From the NCBI RefSeq assembly GCF_001730235.1, contig NZ_MIJF01000013.1:62001-126000 (forward strand): a stretch of DNA of 64,000 nt, given 5' to 3'. The notes beneath the pieces are model-generated. The model ran no database searches. It worked only from the letters and a program-made list of their open reading frames with translations, and was not told the DNA's origin. Positions 1 through 9,000 of the stretch are shown here, in pieces. The stretch is from Vulcanibacillus modesticaldus (GTDB taxonomy: Bacteria > Bacillota > Bacilli > Tepidibacillales > Tepidibacillaceae). The translations under genes were made by a program, and so were the position numbers. Each line of letters starts with the position of its first letter. Position 1 is the stretch's first letter.

Positions 1-174
1 CATCTCGGTAACTAAATCATACTTTCTAGCTATGTAACCATCAACTATATCGGTTAAACCGGCTAATAAAAACACCACAAAGGCAACGATCTCATACTCT
101 AGAAAAAAAAATACAAATAAAAAAATAGGTATCAGAAAAAAACGACTGATGGTTAAGATATTCGGTAAATTCAA
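1..174 (-). CDS. CDP-alcohol phosphatidyltransferase, N-terminal part (PgsA/cardiolipin synthase-like)
   Basis: Only the first 58 codons are inside the window; the gene runs off the left edge. The translation begins MNLPNILTISR, the usual N-terminus of bacterial phosphatidylglycerophosphate synthases, followed by hydrophobic segments and the start of the CDP-alcohol motif (D45-G46, A49-R50). The family transfers a phosphatidyl group from CDP-diacylglycerol to an alcohol at the membrane. The start is TTG at 174, chosen because a clear AGGAGG lies at 184-189 with good spacing. A weak hairpin separates it from the gene upstream. Whether the acceptor is glycerol-3-phosphate or another alcohol cannot be told from this fragment. 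Confidence 0.85.
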   Translation of the reverse strand, partial: MNLPNILTISRFFLIPIFLFVFFFLEYEIVAFVVFLLAGLTDIVDGYIARKYDLVTEM

Positions 175-262
175 GGCTGAATACCTCCTAACTTTGCAAC
201 GACCTAATACTAAAATATATGTCCTTAATCCTCGTTTTACTCCAAATACTTATAAAAGAAAT

Positions 263-291
263 AGTCATCCTCAATTTAAGGGAAGATGACT
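263..291 (-). terminator. Possible terminator hairpin between the EpuA-like gene and the phosphatidyltransferase
   Basis: A 7-bp perfect stem (AGTCATC at 263-269 with GATGACT at 285-291). The plus strand has a strong T-run after it. The minus strand, which carries both flanking genes, has only a moderately T-rich tail, so termination in the direction of the genes is uncertain. Confidence 0.45.
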
Positions 292-298
292 GATTTTT

Positions 299-553
299 TT
301 AGCCAAATATCAAATTATACACGTGTAACCATGTATTTATATCAAAAACTTCCATCCCATTCCTCTTACCCAGTACTCCATAACCAATCATCAAACCTAC
401 GATAAACATGATAATTGAAATAGCTAACACAAAAAGAAACACAGAAAGGGAACTTCTCTTTCTTCTAGATGAAGTACGTCTCTTTTGGGAACTGTTTTTA
501 GTACTAGAACTTCTTTGACTTCTTGATTTTATAGCAATTTGCTTAGAACTCAT
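299..553 (-). CDS. EpuA-like single-pass membrane protein
   Basis: An 84-residue protein with a Lys/Arg/Ser-rich cytoplasmic N-terminus (about 1-35), one transmembrane segment (about 36-58) and a conserved C-terminal end containing GYGVLG and TWLHVYNLI. That C-terminal pattern matches the EpuA family, which databases often label 'RNA polymerase subunit beta' although it is no polymerase subunit. Homologues commonly sit next to murA or the mbl/flhO/flhP cluster, as here. ATG at 553 is preferred over an upstream TTG because AAGGG is then about 9 nt away. The function is unknown; a cell-envelope role is only suggested by the neighbours. Confidence 0.7.
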   Translation of the reverse strand: MSSKQIAIKSRSQRSSSTKNSSQKRRTSSRRKRSSLSVFLFVLAISIIMFIVGLMIGYGVLGKRNGMEVFDINTWLHVYNLIFG

Positions 554-618
554 TTGTCTCAACCCTTTTTCATCGGTTATTCAATTACAATAATCATCTT
601 TATAATAATATTAATTGA

Positions 619-1461
619 CTAACCTTTCAAGTTATTAGCTATTCCCATCATTTGGTCAGAAATTGATAACCCCCTTGAAAGAAATTGATAAGCCCGTTGT
701 GTATCAGTTAATTGAGTCATTTCTTTAACAAGATCTACGTTTGATCCTTCAAGACTTCCTTGAACGATTGAGTATTTATTGGCGTAGTTTTCTTCAAGTA
801 TATCAAACTCTTCATCCACCACTATTACGTCCCGCTCAATTAACTCTTTAGGTATTTGATACTGATTGTTACCGACTGTTTCTAGGACTTTTGGATTTAT
901 CATCCTAGTTATTTTAAGATAACCTAACTCTTCTATTTCACCATCAGGATATTGGATTGTTATCCTACCCTGCTTGTCCACATTAAAGGTCGTATTCTCT
1001 GGGATTTGTATCTTTTCATCGTCAGTGTTCAATACGTAATCTCCAGTACTCGTAAGCAAATAACCATAAGCATCTAACTGGAAATGTCCGTCCCGTGTGT
1101 ATCGTACATCGTTAGATTCAATAGGATCACCATCAGCTGGTATCACAGTAAAGAAGATGTCCTCACCACGCAACATAAAATCAGTTGCTAAGCCAGTATC
1201 CAATTGTGTTCCTTGTGTGAAGTTTGCTAGTGTTAAGTTTATCTTGGCACCAAATCCCTGTTCTAACCCTAGATTCGTCTTTCTACCTGAAGAAGAAAAC
1301 TCCTTCGGTTGGTTTAACTTTTGGGACATGATCTCAGAAAAAAATACTTCCTTCCCCTTATACCCTACTGTATTAATATTCGCTATATTATTAGCAATTG
1401 TGTCGATTTTCTTTTGTAACGTTTGCATACTAACCAATGAGCTGATCATCGAGTTATTCAT
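619..1461 (-). CDS. flhP: Flagellar hook-basal body protein FlhP (FlgG family)
   Basis: A 280-residue rod/hook-type protein. It has an N-terminal flagellar rod motif (TIANNIANINTVGYKG, about residues 21-36) and a C-terminal basal-body motif ending in AYQFLSRGLSISDQMMGIANNL. Both ends form the coiled coils that pack axial proteins in the flagellar rod. With flhO upstream it matches the mbl-flhO-flhP arrangement of B. subtilis, where both are needed for flagellar assembly. GAGGAG lies just before ATG. It may be co-transcribed with flhO, from which 43 bp separate it. It could be called FlgG, but the gene order favours FlhP. Confidence 0.9.
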   Translation of the reverse strand: MNNSMISSLVSMQTLQKKIDTIANNIANINTVGYKGKEVFFSEIMSQKLNQPKEFSSSGRKTNLGLEQGFGAKINLTLANFTQGTQLDTGLATDFMLRGEDIFFTVIPADGDPIESNDVRYTRDGHFQLDAYGYLLTSTGDYVLNTDDEKIQIPENTTFNVDKQGRITIQYPDGEIEELGYLKITRMINPKVLETVGNNQYQIPKELIERDVIVVDEEFDILEENYANKYSIVQGSLEGSNVDLVKEMTQLTDTQRAYQFLSRGLSISDQMMGIANNLKG

Positions 1462-1504
1462 CAGTACTCTCCTCTTTCAATCCAATTATCTCTCTACTAA
1501 TGTC

Positions 1505-2323
1505 TTATACCCTACCGACTTCATTTACCGCTTTTTCTAAAGTTCGATCAATTGCTTGAATTACTTTTTGATTTGATTCATAAATTCTTAAAGCAGTCAT
1601 CATCTCAACCAAAGTTTGAGTAGGATCTACATTGGATCGTTCAAGTTTTCCTTGTAATAATCTATAATTTTCTTCCTCATAGTTATCTTCAAAATCTAAA
1701 TCAATTATCTCTTCATCATCTATTTTAAAAACCCCATTATCTTGTTTTACCAGCTTATAAGGATCCTTTACTTTGGTTAATTGAATCCTTACTTCTTCTC
1801 CATCAGAGAAGAGGATTTTTCCCTTCTCATCTATGGTAAATTCTCTACCTTTCACTTGGATTGGATTATCCATATCATCTAACAACATATATCCCTTTGG
1901 GGTTACTAATTGTCCCGATGCATCTTCGGTAAACAAACCACTTCTTGTGTATAAGATGTTATCATTTTCATCCTTTATAGTAAAAAATATTTGCGGTTTT
2001 TTTCCTGTCTCTTCGTCAACTTGCAAATCTGTATCCCAGATTGCTATATGATTAGACAAGCCGGTATCGATTATATCACCTTGTGAAAAAATTGGCACAC
2101 TTTCTTCAACAAAAACTCCCTGATGAATTGAGCCGATTCTCTTAGTCTTCCCTCCAGATGATTGATTGATAGCTTGAAGCAAAACTTCCGGAAAAGCCCT
2201 AATTGTTCCCTGATATGACTTATACCCTGGAGTATTAATGTTTGCCAAATTATTGGTTAAGATAGTTTGACGTTGTTGTTGAGTAATCATACCTGACGCC
2301 GCAGTATATAATCCTCTGATCAT
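1505..2323 (-). CDS. flhO: Flagellar hook-basal body protein FlhO (FlgF/FlgG family)
   Basis: A 272-residue paralogue of the next gene. It begins MIRGLYTAASGMITQQQ with the rod-family motif TNNLANINTPGYKS and ends with a conserved helical region (MTALRIYESNQKVIQAID). These proteins form the distal or proximal rod of the flagellum outside the membrane and are exported without a cleaved signal peptide. GGAGAAA precedes ATG. It lies directly downstream of mbl (50 bp), as in B. subtilis. No other flagellar gene occurs in the window, so the rest of the flagellum must be encoded elsewhere. Confidence 0.9.
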   Translation of the reverse strand: MIRGLYTAASGMITQQQRQTILTNNLANINTPGYKSYQGTIRAFPEVLLQAINQSSGGKTKRIGSIHQGVFVEESVPIFSQGDIIDTGLSNHIAIWDTDLQVDEETGKKPQIFFTIKDENDNILYTRSGLFTEDASGQLVTPKGYMLLDDMDNPIQVKGREFTIDEKGKILFSDGEEVRIQLTKVKDPYKLVKQDNGVFKIDDEEIIDLDFEDNYEEENYRLLQGKLERSNVDPTQTLVEMMTALRIYESNQKVIQAIDRTLEKAVNEVGRV

Positions 2324-2373
2324 CGTTTTTCTCCTTCAATCCGTTATTTTCAACAATATTTTTTAAAATCAAC

Positions 2374-3369
2374 TTATCTTTTTTTAGTTAATTTATCTAA
2401 ATTCTCAAGCATAATTCCTGTTCCCTTTACAACACAAGTCATCGGGTCGTCTGCTATCAATACGGGAACTCTTAATTCTTCAGATAGCAGCTGATCAATT
2501 CCGTGAAGGTAAGCTCCACCGCCTGTTAAGATGATCCCTTTATCAATGATATCTGCTGAAAGCTCGGGAGGAGTCTTTTCTAAAACAGACTTGGCAGCAG
2601 TGATGATTGCAGAGATTGGCTCTTTAAGTGCCTCACATACTTCATCAGAAGTTACAGTAATCGAGATAGGTAATCCTGTAACCAGATCCCGTCCACGAAT
2701 ATCCATCGATTCATTCCTACTACCTTTAAATACCGTACCAATGTTTATTTTCATTTCTTCTGCCGTTCTATCACCAATTAACAAGTTATACTTTCTTTTG
2801 ATATAGGTCATAATAGCTTGATCGAACTTGTCCCCAGCAACTTTAATAGAAGCGGCGGTTACGACATCTCCCATCGATAAGACAGCAATATCAGTCGTTC
2901 CTCCGCCTATATCAATGACCATATTTCCACTAGGTTGAAAAATATCTAACCCGGCACCGATTGCAGCAGCTTTAGGCTCCTGTTCTAGAATAATTTCTCC
3001 ACCGCCACTTTTTTGAGCAGCTTCACGAATAGCCTTATGCTCAACTGAGGTAATCTCCGTTGGAGCGCAGATTAAAATCCTTGGCTTACCAAAAAACCCC
3101 TTTACACCTGCTTTGTTAATGAAATGCCTCAGCATCGCTTCTGTAATTTCAAAGTCAGCAATCACACCATCTTTTAATGGACGAATTGCCACAATGTTAC
3201 CCGGAGTTCTACCAACCATTTGTCTTGCTTCTTCTCCTACCTTAAGAACTTGTTTGGTTTCATTGTCTATCGCCACAACTGAGGGCTCATTGATTATTAC
3301 ACCGCGTCCTTTAACATGGATCAGTACATTTGCAGTACCCAAGTCTATTCCGATATCCTTACTAAACAT
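2374..3369 (-). CDS. mbl: Cell-shape actin homologue Mbl (MreB family)
   Basis: A 331-residue actin-like ATPase that guides lateral-wall peptidoglycan synthesis in dynamic membrane-associated filaments. The N-terminus FSKDIGIDLGTANVLIHVKG holds the phosphate-1 motif; VIDIGGGTTDIAV is the phosphate-2 motif and IILTGGGAYLHGI the adenosine motif. Length and the gene order spoIIID-mbl-flhO identify Mbl rather than MreB. ATG at 3369 is chosen because GGGAGG is 6 nt upstream; an in-frame ATG at 3375 abuts the Shine-Dalgarno and is unlikely to be used. Confidence 0.95.
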   Translation of the reverse strand: MFSKDIGIDLGTANVLIHVKGRGVIINEPSVVAIDNETKQVLKVGEEARQMVGRTPGNIVAIRPLKDGVIADFEITEAMLRHFINKAGVKGFFGKPRILICAPTEITSVEHKAIREAAQKSGGGEIILEQEPKAAAIGAGLDIFQPSGNMVIDIGGGTTDIAVLSMGDVVTAASIKVAGDKFDQAIMTYIKRKYNLLIGDRTAEEMKINIGTVFKGSRNESMDIRGRDLVTGLPISITVTSDEVCEALKEPISAIITAAKSVLEKTPPELSADIIDKGIILTGGGAYLHGIDQLLSEELRVPVLIADDPMTCVVKGTGIMLENLDKLTKKR

Positions 3370-3510
3370 ATTCATCCTCCCTGCCGCTAACTTTAACTAC
3401 GGAAATCCCGAATATTTGTTCGTAATCGTCCGAATAATGTCATTAGTTACATCTATTCGCTAAATATTTCATAAATCCTCTTTTTTATCTATAAGTTCAT
3501 ACTTATTTTA

Positions 3511-3535
3511 CAATTTTAATAATAGATTAAAATTG
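3511..3535. repeat. 10-bp perfect palindrome in the spoIIID-mbl gap
   Basis: CAATTTTAAT at 3511-3520 is the exact complement of 3526-3535 around a 5-nt loop. It lies in the 225-bp AT-rich gap upstream of mbl. There is no T-run on the minus strand, so it is not a typical terminator; it may be an operator or chance in AT-rich DNA. Nothing else clear is visible in this gap apart from a weak sigma-A-like pair (TTGCTA, 18 nt, TATTAT) that overlaps the palindrome on the minus strand. Confidence 0.35.
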
Positions 3536-3594
3536 CAAATAATAGCAAGTAATTATCCGATTTTTCTAGCATGGGAGTAATGGGGTATCCTCTT

Positions 3595-3855
3595 TTAGGC
3601 GTTCTTACTTTCTCTTTTATATTTAATCTTTGTAGCTTCCCCCCCTCTGATATGTCTTATTGATTTGTGGTATTCCAAAATTTCTTTTACCTGGTTGGCT
3701 AATTCTGGGTTTATTTCAGGCAGTCGTTCCGTCAAATCTTTGTGCACCGTACTTTTTGATACTCCAAACTCTTTAGCTATTGCCCGAACCGTATTTCTAG
3801 TCTCCAATATATACAGACCTACCTTTAAGGTCCTTTCCTTGATGTAATCGTGCAC
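3595..3855 (-). CDS. spoIIID: Sporulation transcriptional regulator SpoIIID
   Basis: An 86-residue DNA-binding protein with a helix-turn-helix (VRAIAKEFGVSKSTVHKDL, about residues 23-41) and a basic C-terminal tail (about 66-86) that contributes a second DNA contact. SpoIIID modulates the sigma-E regulon in the mother cell and helps switch on sigK. It is slightly shorter than the roughly 93-residue B. subtilis protein. GTG at 3855 follows a strong GGGGAGG. It stands upstream of mbl as in B. subtilis, and a sigma-E-like promoter lies upstream (3891-3918). Confidence 0.96.
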   Translation of the reverse strand: MHDYIKERTLKVGLYILETRNTVRAIAKEFGVSKSTVHKDLTERLPEINPELANQVKEILEYHKSIRHIRGGEATKIKYKRESKNA

Positions 3856-3890
3856 TCCCCTCGCCTCCCCAATTCAAAATCATCTGTTAC

Positions 3891-3918
3891 ATTATATGAG
3901 AAGGATAGGCATATATTC
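3891..3918 (-). promoter_or_regulatory. Predicted sigma-E promoter of spoIIID
   Basis: On the minus strand GAATAT (3918-3913) and CATATAAT (3898-3891) are separated by 14 nt. This fits the sigma-E pattern (ATATT-like -35, CATACA-T-like -10) and places the start of transcription about 25-30 nt before the spoIIID GTG. spoIIID belongs to the sigma-E regulon in B. subtilis. Confidence 0.6.
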
Positions 3919-4024
3919 TTTTGTTCCAAGCCCTGACAAGCTAATTCACAAAATTTTTTAAGAAAAAACGCTCACACACCTTTGATGTTACAAAATAGAT
4001 GATTCACTTTTTTACTAATAAAGA

Positions 4025-4060
4025 TTGTATTTTGTATAAGTGCGGCTTTTGGGAGTGAAC
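4025..4060 (+). repeat. Partial copy (left half) of the 66-bp palindromic repeat
   Basis: About 36 nt match the left half of the full copies at 17892 and 27996, including TTGTATTTTGTATAAGTGCG and CTTTTGGGAGTG. The right half is replaced by the A-run that forms the U-tract of the spoIIQ terminator. A TTACAAAATA (3988-3997) resembling the right end lies on the other side in the reversed order. Confidence 0.75.
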
Positions 4061-4101
4061 CAAAAAAAAAAAGGCTACCAAGTTTTTAACTTGGTAGCCT
4101 T
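4061..4101 (-). terminator. Rho-independent terminator of spoIIQ
   Basis: AAGGCTACCAAGTT pairs perfectly with AACTTGGTAGCCTT (4071-4101), a 14-bp stem with a short T loop, followed on the minus strand by about 11 T residues. It ends 11 nt after the spoIIQ stop. Confidence 0.95.
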
Positions 4102-4111
4102 AGCCATTACA

Positions 4112-4855
4112 TTAATTTGAATCTTGCACTGAACCATCTTCATCCTTTACAACTTGACTAATGTCTCGGTTTAAAAACTGCTGAGGATTTTGAACTACCT
4201 CGTCTTTTCGCACTTCAAAATGAAGATGAACCCCTTGATCTTTTTCAAAAATATTTCTGCTTGCTACTCCTAAAATATCTCCTTGACTAACGGTATCTCC
4301 TTTTTCCACCTTTAACTCAGCGATACTAGAATAGTAAGTAACAAGACCTTGATCATGGGATAACTCTACCACATATCCTACAACTGGATCTTTTTCGGCC
4401 CTTACAACTTCTCCACTTAATGCTGCAACAACATTAAATGCCTCACCATTCTTGGAAACGATATCAATTCCTGTATGCGGTAAGAGCTCATTTTGGAAAG
4501 TTACAATAGCATTCTCCATTTCCTCAACGGTCGCGTTTTTATCAAAAAATCCCATACTGATTGCGACTTCATTTTGATCTTCCACTGGCCATTTCATAAT
4601 GTTGACTGAATTCGTTACAGCGATTGCTTCACCTAGGTCCTCGCCTAACTTTTTGGCGATAATGTTGTCACTTAACTCACCTACCGCCACAGGATTAATC
4701 TCTTCCAAACCTAAATCGTCACTAGTTAATGGATATTCATTTGGATCCTGATACCACCACATTAGTGCAAGAATAAGTGCTGCAGCAATTAAATAAAGTG
4801 CTGGATATGTCCATTTTTTTGCTAATAATTTTTTCCATTTAAAATTGGCACTCAT
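4112..4855 (-). CDS. spoIIQ: Stage II sporulation protein Q (LytM/M23 domain)
   Basis: A 247-residue forespore membrane protein whose outer domain docks with mother-cell SpoIIIAH to form the intercompartmental channel during engulfment. One transmembrane helix spans about 17-35, followed by a linker and a LytM (peptidase M23) domain at about 125-230. The zinc-ligand motif HTGID (H127, D131) and HLHFEV (H210, H212) are present, but the usual Tyr-x-His-Leu histidine is serine (YYSSI, S176/S177). The first ligand pair is therefore intact, as I recall for clostridial SpoIIQ and unlike B. subtilis. GAGGTGAT precedes ATG, and a sigma-F promoter lies upstream. Confidence 0.92.
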   Translation of the reverse strand: MSANFKWKKLLAKKWTYPALYLIAAALILALMWWYQDPNEYPLTSDDLGLEEINPVAVGELSDNIIAKKLGEDLGEAIAVTNSVNIMKWPVEDQNEVAISMGFFDKNATVEEMENAIVTFQNELLPHTGIDIVSKNGEAFNVVAALSGEVVRAEKDPVVGYVVELSHDQGLVTYYSSIAELKVEKGDTVSQGDILGVASRNIFEKDQGVHLHFEVRKDEVVQNPQQFLNRDISQVVKDEDGSVQDSN

Positions 4856-4875
4856 TTATACATCACCTCAGCATC

Positions 4876-4904
4876 CATTCTGTCCATTTTTTACCTCTTT
4901 ATAC
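4876..4904 (-). promoter_or_regulatory. Predicted sigma-F promoter of spoIIQ
   Basis: On the minus strand GTATA (4904-4900) is followed after 14 nt by GGACAGAATG (4885-4876). This fits the forespore sigma-F pattern (GYATA, about 15 nt, GGnnAnAnTR). It lies about 21 nt before the spoIIQ ATG. spoIIQ is a sigma-F gene in B. subtilis. Confidence 0.7.
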
Positions 4905-4961
4905 CTTGACAGAATAAATTTTCTGCTCAAAGTGCAATATCTTGCTGAGATGAGTAAATAC

Positions 4962-5981
4962 TTATGAAACTGGTTTAATCCATTGCCCAATGTCAGTTAT
5001 CTCTACTCCAGTATAATAGTATTTGATTATCTCCTGAGCTGTTCTACCCTCTTTAGCCATTCCATTTGCTCCATATTGACTCATACCTACTCCATGACCA
5101 TACCCTTTAGTATAAAAAACTACTTCATCACCTTTAGTCTCAAAGGTAAAACTTGAGGAACTTAGGTTAAATAGTTCTCTTATCTGGCGTCCTGATAAGA
5201 TTTTGTCTCCTATCCTGATTTTCTTTACCCTTTTACCTGCTGTCGTTTCTAATATTTCTATCCATTTTTGTCCCGTTGAGGCTAAAATGACCGGGTCCAC
5301 ATTTAACTTACTTTTTATTACATCGTAAGAAATAGTTAAACTCGTTTGAAACTTTGGGGATTGGTTATCCCAAGGACTTGCTACACTCCTCAAATATGGT
5401 ACCTCTTTTTCAAAGTAGTCTTCAGAATTCTCAGTGTAACCATTACTTGTAGAGAAAAACAAGGCATCAATCGGCTTTCCTTGGTATGTTATGACTTGTC
5501 CAATCGTTTCATTGATTGCTTTATTGATTTTGGAAATTCTTTCGGTATAGGCGATCCCCCAAATTTTCTTTAATTCATCATCGGATAAAAAAACTTGGTG
5601 TTTTACGGTATCACTTACCACTGCCCCTTCTGGCACATCTGAAAAATCCTTCTCAGCAATTCTTTTTACTATGTAAGTTCTTGCTGCAATTGCCTGAGCT
5701 TTTAGTGCTTCTAGTTCAAATTCCGTTGGCATTTCTGCAGCGACCACGCCACGCACATATTCTTCTAGAGGATATGTCTCGATTTTTTTAGAATTAGCTC
5801 TATATACACTTATCGGAACGTTTTTGCTTGGATCTAGTTCTAGCTCAATTTTTTTTATAAAGGCCGTATCAAAAGCTGTTTCATTAGCAACTGGAACATT
5901 TAAAAAAATAACAAAGAAAATAGGAATTAAAATCATTGAGGCACCTAACAGGAATAGAAATAATAGAATAATTGGTTTCAT
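4962..5981 (-). CDS. spoIID: Stage II sporulation protein D (peptidoglycan lytic enzyme)
   Basis: A 339-residue mother-cell protein with an N-terminal membrane anchor (about residues 3-28) and the SpoIID domain. Conserved blocks include YVRGVVAAEMPTEFELEALK, AIAARTYIVKR and GYGHGVGMSQYGANGMA near the C-terminus. SpoIID is a lytic transglycosylase that works with SpoIIM and SpoIIP to thin septal peptidoglycan and drive engulfment. ATG at 5981 is chosen because AAGGAG is about 8 nt away; an in-frame upstream start at 6014 lacks a Shine-Dalgarno. The ribosome binding site has a perfect 10-nt complement upstream (see 5989-6047). Confidence 0.95.
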   Translation of the reverse strand: MKPIILLFLFLLGASMILIPIFFVIFLNVPVANETAFDTAFIKKIELELDPSKNVPISVYRANSKKIETYPLEEYVRGVVAAEMPTEFELEALKAQAIAARTYIVKRIAEKDFSDVPEGAVVSDTVKHQVFLSDDELKKIWGIAYTERISKINKAINETIGQVITYQGKPIDALFFSTSNGYTENSEDYFEKEVPYLRSVASPWDNQSPKFQTSLTISYDVIKSKLNVDPVILASTGQKWIEILETTAGKRVKKIRIGDKILSGRQIRELFNLSSSSFTFETKGDEVVFYTKGYGHGVGMSQYGANGMAKEGRTAQEIIKYYYTGVEITDIGQWIKPVS

Positions 5982-5988
5982 AAATAAT

Positions 5989-6047
5989 GCTCCTTCAACC
6001 TTGTTTTTGGACAAATTATCCTTGTCTATACAAATTATTGAAGGAGC
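5989..6047 (-). promoter_or_regulatory. Hairpin that occludes the spoIID ribosome binding site
   Basis: On the minus strand GCTCCTTCAA (6047-6038) is the exact complement of TTGAAGGAGC (5998-5989), which contains the spoIID Shine-Dalgarno. A 5-bp inner stem (GACAA/TTGTC, 6010-6014 and 6022-6026) lies in the loop. No T-run follows, so it is not a terminator. RNA arriving from the RND genes would have a masked site, while RNA started inside the loop would not. Confidence 0.6.
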
Positions 6048-6067
6048 TTTTATTTTAGAACTGGTTT

Positions 6068-9000
6068 TTATCTTTTAAAGCTTAGTTTTCTCTTGAACCA
6101 TTTCTCAAAATCATCGATATACGTATACACAACCGGAACCAATAATAGTGTTACTAAAGTGGAAAAACCTAATCCAAAAACGACGACTGTTGCAAATGGT
6201 GCTTGGGTCTCTGCTCCTTCTCCTATCCCTAGAGTTAATGGAATTAGACCTAAAATAGTAGTTAGTGTTGTCATTAAGATCGGACGCAATCGATTAGGAC
6301 CGGCAATTAAAATGGCTTCCGACCTCTTATTACCTTTTTTTCTTAGGTTATTAATATAATCTACTAGTACGATCGCGTTATTAACAACGATTCCAGCTAA
6401 CATGATAACACCAACAAAAGCCGCGACGCTCAATGTTCGACCAGTGACAACCAATCCTACCACGATCCCGATGAAAGTTGCTGGCATTGAAAACATTATA
6501 ATAAATGGATATGATACTGCCTCAAATTGCACTGCCATAACCATATATACTAAAAAGATCGCTAATATCAAGGCATATACGAGACTACCGAATGATTCAG
6601 CCATATCCTCAACTTGACCACCAATCTCTACTATATAACCTTCCGGGATTTGAATTTTTTTCAGTCTATCTTCAATATCTTTGGTGATACTTCCTAGATC
6701 TCTATTGACAATATCACTTGTTACGTTAACCTTTCTCCTTTGATCTTCTCGTTCTATTTGAGCTGGTCCCTTCACTTGAACCAACTCAGCCACTTCTTTT
6801 AATGGAATTGCTGAACCATATGGAGTTTGAATTAAGATATCTTCAACCTGTTTCATATCTTGCTTATATTCTTCTGGTAGTGTAACTCTAACATCTATTT
6901 CTTGTCCTTGACTTCGGAATCTAGTAGCAACTTGCCCATTAAATCCTGTCTTTACTGTGGACATAATCTGGCTAAAATTAAGACCATACATTGCCGCCTT
7001 TTCTTGATCGACAATGATTTGCATTTCCGGTCTTCCTTCTTCTGCCGTATTTATAACATTTCTAGTGCCTTTTACTTGTTCAACTTCTGCTTTTATCTGT
7101 TCGGCTAAATTATTTAGTACCTTTAGGTCTTCACCTGTAATCGTAATAGAAATTGGGGCTGAACTACCAAAACCACCACTTTGGATCTGGGAGACATTTA
7201 TCTCCGCACCTGGAATCTTTTTCGTCAACCGACGAATCTCTTCCATTACTTGATCGGTAGAACGTTTCCTTTCCGATAATGGTACTAATCTTACATATAT
7301 ATTACCAACGTTAGTATTAGATACTCCCATTGAAAAGACTCCACCGCTTCCAGCACTTGTGAAGATAGTATCTACCTCTTTAATTTCCCATAGTCGTTCG
7401 ACAATATAATCGATTGTTTTATCTGTTTCTTCTAACAGGGTTCCTTCTGGCAATGTAATATCAATATTAATCTCTCCCTGATCCATTTGAGGAAGAAATT
7501 CTGTTCCAACCATTGGGACCAAAGCAAATGTAGCTAGGATCAAGGCAAGAGTTCCAAAAACAACTGTCTTTCTATGGTTTAAAGACCACTCTAAGGATCG
7601 TCTATAGACTGAATATACTGAACTCATGATCTTAGATTGTTCTTTTTGTTTATTTTGCAATAGATATGCTGATAGCATTGGGACAATTGTTAATGAAGCT
7701 ATTAAAGAAGCTATCAAAGCAAAGCTAACCGTTAATGCCAAAGGACGAAATAATTCCGCTGCCAACCCCTCTACAAATACAATAGGTAAGAAAACGGCAA
7801 CTGTGGTTAATGCTGAAGCAATAACCGCTGAACCAACTTCCTTTGCGCCTTCTTTGGCTGCCTCTATCCTGTCATAACCAAGTTCTTGATAGCGAAATAT
7901 ATTTTCTAAGATAACGATCGAACTATCCACCATCATTCCAATGCCTAGTGCTAAACCACCCAATGTTAAAATATTTAAACTTTCGCCCGTGAAGTAGATG
8001 AGATTGAATGTTGTTATAACAGCAATCGGCATCGTAATTGCAATAACTAATGTAGATCTTACACTGCGTAAAAAATAGAATAAGATTATAGTTGCAAGAC
8101 TTCCACCTATGATTAAATTACGCACTACATTATCCACAGATTGACGAATAAAAATCGAGAGATCATAAACAATATCTATTTTTACACCTTCAGGCAAAAT
8201 TTTTTCAATTTTTTCTAGAGATTTATATAGTTCGTTTGCAACTTTAATTGTATTACCATCCGATTTTTTTGAAATATCAAAGCTTAAGCTAGGTTTTCCT
8301 GACACCTTAGTAATAGTATCGCTTTTCTTATAATCTTCGGTGATATTAGCAATCTCATCTAGTTTCACCGTTCCACCAGTAGGTAATGGGATCAATAAAT
8401 TTTTTATTTCTTCAATGCTACTAAACTCACCATTAATCCTTAAAAGAAGCTCTTGATCGCCTCTTTTTATATTACCAGCAGTAGTAGCGATGTTTTCACC
8501 AGCAAGTACTTGGATAATTTGATTGATTGAAAGACCGTAACCATTAAGGTAAATAGGCGCTACTTCTACTTTAATCTCCTTTTCTTTATTACCAATTAAA
8601 TCAACGTTAGCAACTCCTGAAGTTCTTTCTAACCTTGGTTTAATAATATCTTCAGCTATATTACTTAAACGACTGGCTTCCATATCTCCAGAAACTGATA
8701 AACGAACGATTGGAATCGCAGTTGGATCCATTTTTAATACAAGGGGTTTAGATACTTCATCTGGTAAGATGTTTGTGACCAGATCGAGTTTGTCTCTAAT
8801 ACTATTTATCTTGGTGTCCATGTTAGAACCCCAATCAAATTCTAAAATGATCAGTGATTGTCCCGGAGCAGAGATTGATCGGACTTTTTTTATTCCTTCA
8901 ATCGTTCCCAAAACACCCTCTAGTGGTTCACTAACCATTTTTTCAACTTCTTGGGGAGCTGCCCCTTCATAATCTGTAACTACGATGGTAATCGGCAAAT

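Noticed and set aside
299-553. RNA polymerase beta-type subunit, as such proteins are often labelled
   Set aside because: 84 residues with one membrane helix and the EpuA-type C-terminus; nothing of RNA polymerase is present.
1097-1540. 147-codon plus-strand frame across flhP and flhO
   Set aside because: Antisense shadow of two well-supported flagellar genes; no Shine-Dalgarno and no recognisable domain.
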